Of a stretch of DNA of 6,869 bases, positions 5,397 through 6,869 are shown piece after piece. The position numbers were made by a program, and so were the translations under genes. Numbering within the stretch: the stretch's first letter is position 1; each line of letters opens with the position of its first letter. The stretch comes from an uncultured Clostridia bacterium (GTDB lineage: Bacteria > Bacillota > Clostridia > Oscillospirales > Ruminococcaceae): assembly GCA_947632425.1 (NCBI GenBank), contig CANRPG010000107.1, positions 1-6,869 of the forward strand, in the 5' to 3' direction. The notes beneath the pieces are model-generated. The model ran no database searches and was not told the origin of the DNA. It saw nothing but the letters and a program-made list of their open reading frames with translations.

Positions 5397-6041
5397 ATGC
5401 AGGACATTACAAAGACAAATTTTCAGATAGAAATGGAGAAGCTGATAGCTACTTTCGGCGGCAACCGCCCTACCCTGCTGCTGCACGCCTGCTGCGCGCC
5501 GTGTTCATCGTATGTACTTGAAAGCATTGCGAAATATTTTGATATTACGATGTATTTTTACGACCCGAACATCACTCCGGCGGAGGAGTATGAAAAGAGA
5601 TATTCAGAGCTTAAAAGGCTTTTGCGTGAAGCGCCGTTTGCAGACGGCATAAAGATAATGGAGAGCGAATACGAGCCCGAGAAGTTTCTTGAAATTGCGA
5701 AGGGCTTGGAGGACGTTCCCGAGGGCGGTGAGAGATGCTTTAAATGCTACAGGCTGAGGCTTGAAAGGACGGCTCAGGCTGCGAAAGAGCATGGGTTTGA
5801 TTACTTTGCGACGACGCTTTCTATATCACCGTACAAGTCGTCTGCAAAGCTGGCGGAGATATCTCTTGCGCTGCAAAGTGAGTATGGCGTGAACTGGCTG
5901 CCGAGCGATTTCAAAAAACGCGGTGGTTACAAGCGTTCTATAGAGCTATCGAAAGAATACGGGCTGTACCGCCAAGATTACTGCGGCTGCGTATACTCTC
6001 AGGCACAGAGGGCGGCAAGGCTGGCGGAGAAAAGCAAGTAA
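5397..6041 (+). CDS. queH: Epoxyqueuosine reductase QueH
   Basis: A 214-residue cytoplasmic enzyme of the QueH (former DUF208) family, which reduces epoxyqueuosine to queuosine in the wobble position of GUN-anticodon tRNAs, the last step of queuosine synthesis, replacing QueG. Family cysteine motifs are all present: CCAPC (Cys32, Cys33, Cys36), CFKC (Cys114, Cys117) and CGC (Cys196, Cys198), the iron and iron-sulfur ligand candidates. Other conserved segments are YFYDPNITPAEEY, ATTLSISPYKSS and DFKKRGGY. The ATG at 5397 is chosen because GCAGGAG (5381-5387) lies 9 nt upstream; the ATG at 5388 abuts that site, and an upstream alternative at 5349 lies within the terminator hairpin. No promoter is obvious between terminator and gene. 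The next gene follows after 38 bp without a terminator, so the two may be co-transcribed. Confidence 0.95.
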   Translation: MQDITKTNFQIEMEKLIATFGGNRPTLLLHACCAPCSSYVLESIAKYFDITMYFYDPNITPAEEYEKRYSELKRLLREAPFADGIKIMESEYEPEKFLEIAKGLEDVPEGGERCFKCYRLRLERTAQAAKEHGFDYFATTLSISPYKSSAKLAEISLALQSEYGVNWLPSDFKKRGGYKRSIELSKEYGLYRQDYCGCVYSQAQRAARLAEKSK

Positions 6042-6079
6042 ATTTAAGATAGATCAAAATTTGTAAAGGAAGTAAACAC

Positions 6080-6433
6080 ATGAAAAAGTGGTATGATGAA
6101 GAATATGAGTTCAAAATTGAAGTTATAGGATTTATTCAAGGCGACCATACAGAAAATTATTGCCGCAACGGTGAGGAAACAGGCGATACATATTGCTGCA
6201 CTTACGGTTGCCCTGTAAATAGCGAGGGATATGGTATTTGCAGTAAAACAATGATGATGCTTTACCCTATTATGGAAGCTGTAAGAAGCGGCGGCGACTT
6301 AGCAAATCTCGGTGGGGACAGCAAATACAGCAAGACAGTTGTATGCCCTGACGGGTGTGTGAAGTTTCGCTTAACTGCAAAACCTCTCGGAAACTTGAAT
6401 TTTCATAAAGGTGAATTCTGGAAAGAACCGTAA
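6080..6433 (+). CDS. Small Cys-rich TIGR04076-like protein of unknown function
   Basis: A 117-residue cytoplasmic protein without signal peptide or membrane segment. It resembles the TIGR04076 group of short, Cys-containing proteins: an opening segment FKIEVIGF, a central CPVNSEG (Cys44) and GICSK (Cys54), the MYPxxxAxRSGGDL-like stretch at residues 61-74, and a closing VVCPDGCVKFRL (Cys89, Cys93). Seven cysteines in all (28, 39, 40, 44, 54, 89, 93) suggest metal binding or redox chemistry, but no function is established. The start is supported by AAAGGA (6065-6070), 9 nt before the ATG. It lies 38 bp after queH in the same direction and ends before a terminator, so it probably closes that transcription unit. 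Confidence 0.75.
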   Translation: MKKWYDEEYEFKIEVIGFIQGDHTENYCRNGEETGDTYCCTYGCPVNSEGYGICSKTMMMLYPIMEAVRSGGDLANLGGDSKYSKTVVCPDGCVKFRLTAKPLGNLNFHKGEFWKEP

Positions 6434-6482
6434 ACAAGTAATTCAGGCAAATTATTATCTGTGTCAGGATCACATAAAATAC

Positions 6483-6511
6483 AAAACTCCCGAATTATCG
6501 GGAGTTTTTTT
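6483..6511 (+). terminator. Intrinsic terminator after the TIGR04076-like gene
   Basis: An 11-bp perfect stem (6483-6493 AAAACTCCCGA with 6498-6508 TCGGGAGTTTT) closes an ATTA loop and runs into seven Ts (6505-6511). It lies 50 bp after the stop codon and should end the queH transcript. The A-run before the stem gives some terminating ability on the other strand, where no gene ends here. Confidence 0.93.
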
Positions 6512-6538
6512 AATATCAGACGATACTTAAAATTTTGC

Positions 6539-6567
6539 TTGACAATATGTGAACTATGTGTTATAAT
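6539..6567 (+). promoter_or_regulatory. Sigma-A promoter for the HipA-like kinase gene
   Basis: TTGACA (6539-6544), a 17-bp spacer and TATAAT (6562-6567), with an extended -10 TG at 6559-6560. Its start, near 6574, gives a UTR of about 29 nt. Its first 11 bases, TTGACAATATG, are identical to those of the cohesin gene promoter. Confidence 0.92.
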
Positions 6568-6602
6568 ATATACAACTTTATCACAGATCTGAGGTGTACA
6601 CT

Positions 6603-6869
6603 ATGAAAACAAAAATTATTGACTTGGAGCATTGCCCTTTAAGCGTGCGTCACGGCACTTATGGCGGCAATGGAGGCGGCAAAGAGGGCATAACAATTGA
6701 CGGTGAATACTGGATAGTCAAGTACCCTAAGCCCCACACGGACGGAAAACAGAAATTTTACACCACTTCCCCGCTCTCGGAATATATCGGTAGTCATATT
6801 TACAAAATACTGGGAATTGAAGCGCAGGAAACCGCCCTTGGCATAAGGCACGGAAAACTTGTTGTTGCC
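6603..6869 (+). CDS. HipA/CtkA-like protein kinase, N-terminal part (runs off the window)
   Basis: The first 89 residues of an open frame without a stop before the edge. GTYGGNGGGKEGI (residues 18-30) resembles the Gly-rich loop of HipA-fold kinases; the Lys in EYWIVKYP (Lys40) is the likely ATP-binding lysine; SPLSEYIGSHIYKILGIEAQETALG (57-80) is the conserved helix segment of this group, and GKLVVA follows. Members phosphorylate proteins; HipA targets glutamyl-tRNA synthetase in persistence, while CtkA-like relatives have other targets. The ATG has GAGGTG (6591-6596) 6 nt upstream and its own consensus promoter. No hipB-like antitoxin lies upstream, since a terminator and an unrelated gene precede it. 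The catalytic motifs lie beyond the edge, so activity cannot be judged. Confidence 0.8.
   Translation, partial: MKTKIIDLEHCPLSVRHGTYGGNGGGKEGITIDGEYWIVKYPKPHTDGKQKFYTTSPLSEYIGSHIYKILGIEAQETALGIRHGKLVVA

Overview
The window looks like part of a chromosome from an anaerobic clostridial gut bacterium, most likely Ruminococcus or a close relative in the Oscillospiraceae. The evidence is a clostridial-type 16S rRNA 5' end, a type I dockerin, a cohesin followed by a very Thr-rich linker, a Gram-positive sortase-type C-terminus, strong AGGAGG-like ribosome binding sites, and sigma-A promoters with consensus hexamers. The species cannot be fixed from this window.

Layout. Positions 1-456 (minus strand) hold the first 54 nt of a 16S rRNA gene, its leader of about 260 nt with a boxA-like antitermination element, and two tandem promoters. 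Divergent from these is sleB (636-1319, plus), a membrane-anchored cortex-lytic type cell-wall hydrolase. A bidirectional terminator separates it from a convergent minus-strand gene (1366-3192). That gene encodes a secreted protein with an SH3b domain, a glucosaminidase-like catalytic region, a cadherin-like sandwich and a C-terminal dockerin. A 487-bp AT-rich divergent control region with a consensus promoter facing each way follows. Next is a plus-strand gene (3680-5326) for a surface protein with one cohesin, a Thr/Pro linker, an unrecognised beta-rich module and a sortase-like C-terminal anchor. A strong terminator precedes queH (5397-6041, epoxyqueuosine reductase) and a small Cys-rich TIGR04076-like gene (6080-6433). 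After another terminator, a consensus promoter drives the start of a HipA/CtkA-like kinase gene (6603 to the window edge).

How the genes may work together. The most notable feature is the divergent pair: a dockerin-tagged putative peptidoglycan hydrolase beside a putatively wall-anchored single-cohesin protein. Cohesin-dockerin binding is the assembly principle of cellulosomes, so the adjacency suggests a small two-part system holding a cell-wall enzyme (and perhaps other dockerin proteins) on the surface. The domain calls come from reading the sequence. The interaction itself is inference. queH and the kinase gene appear unrelated to that system.
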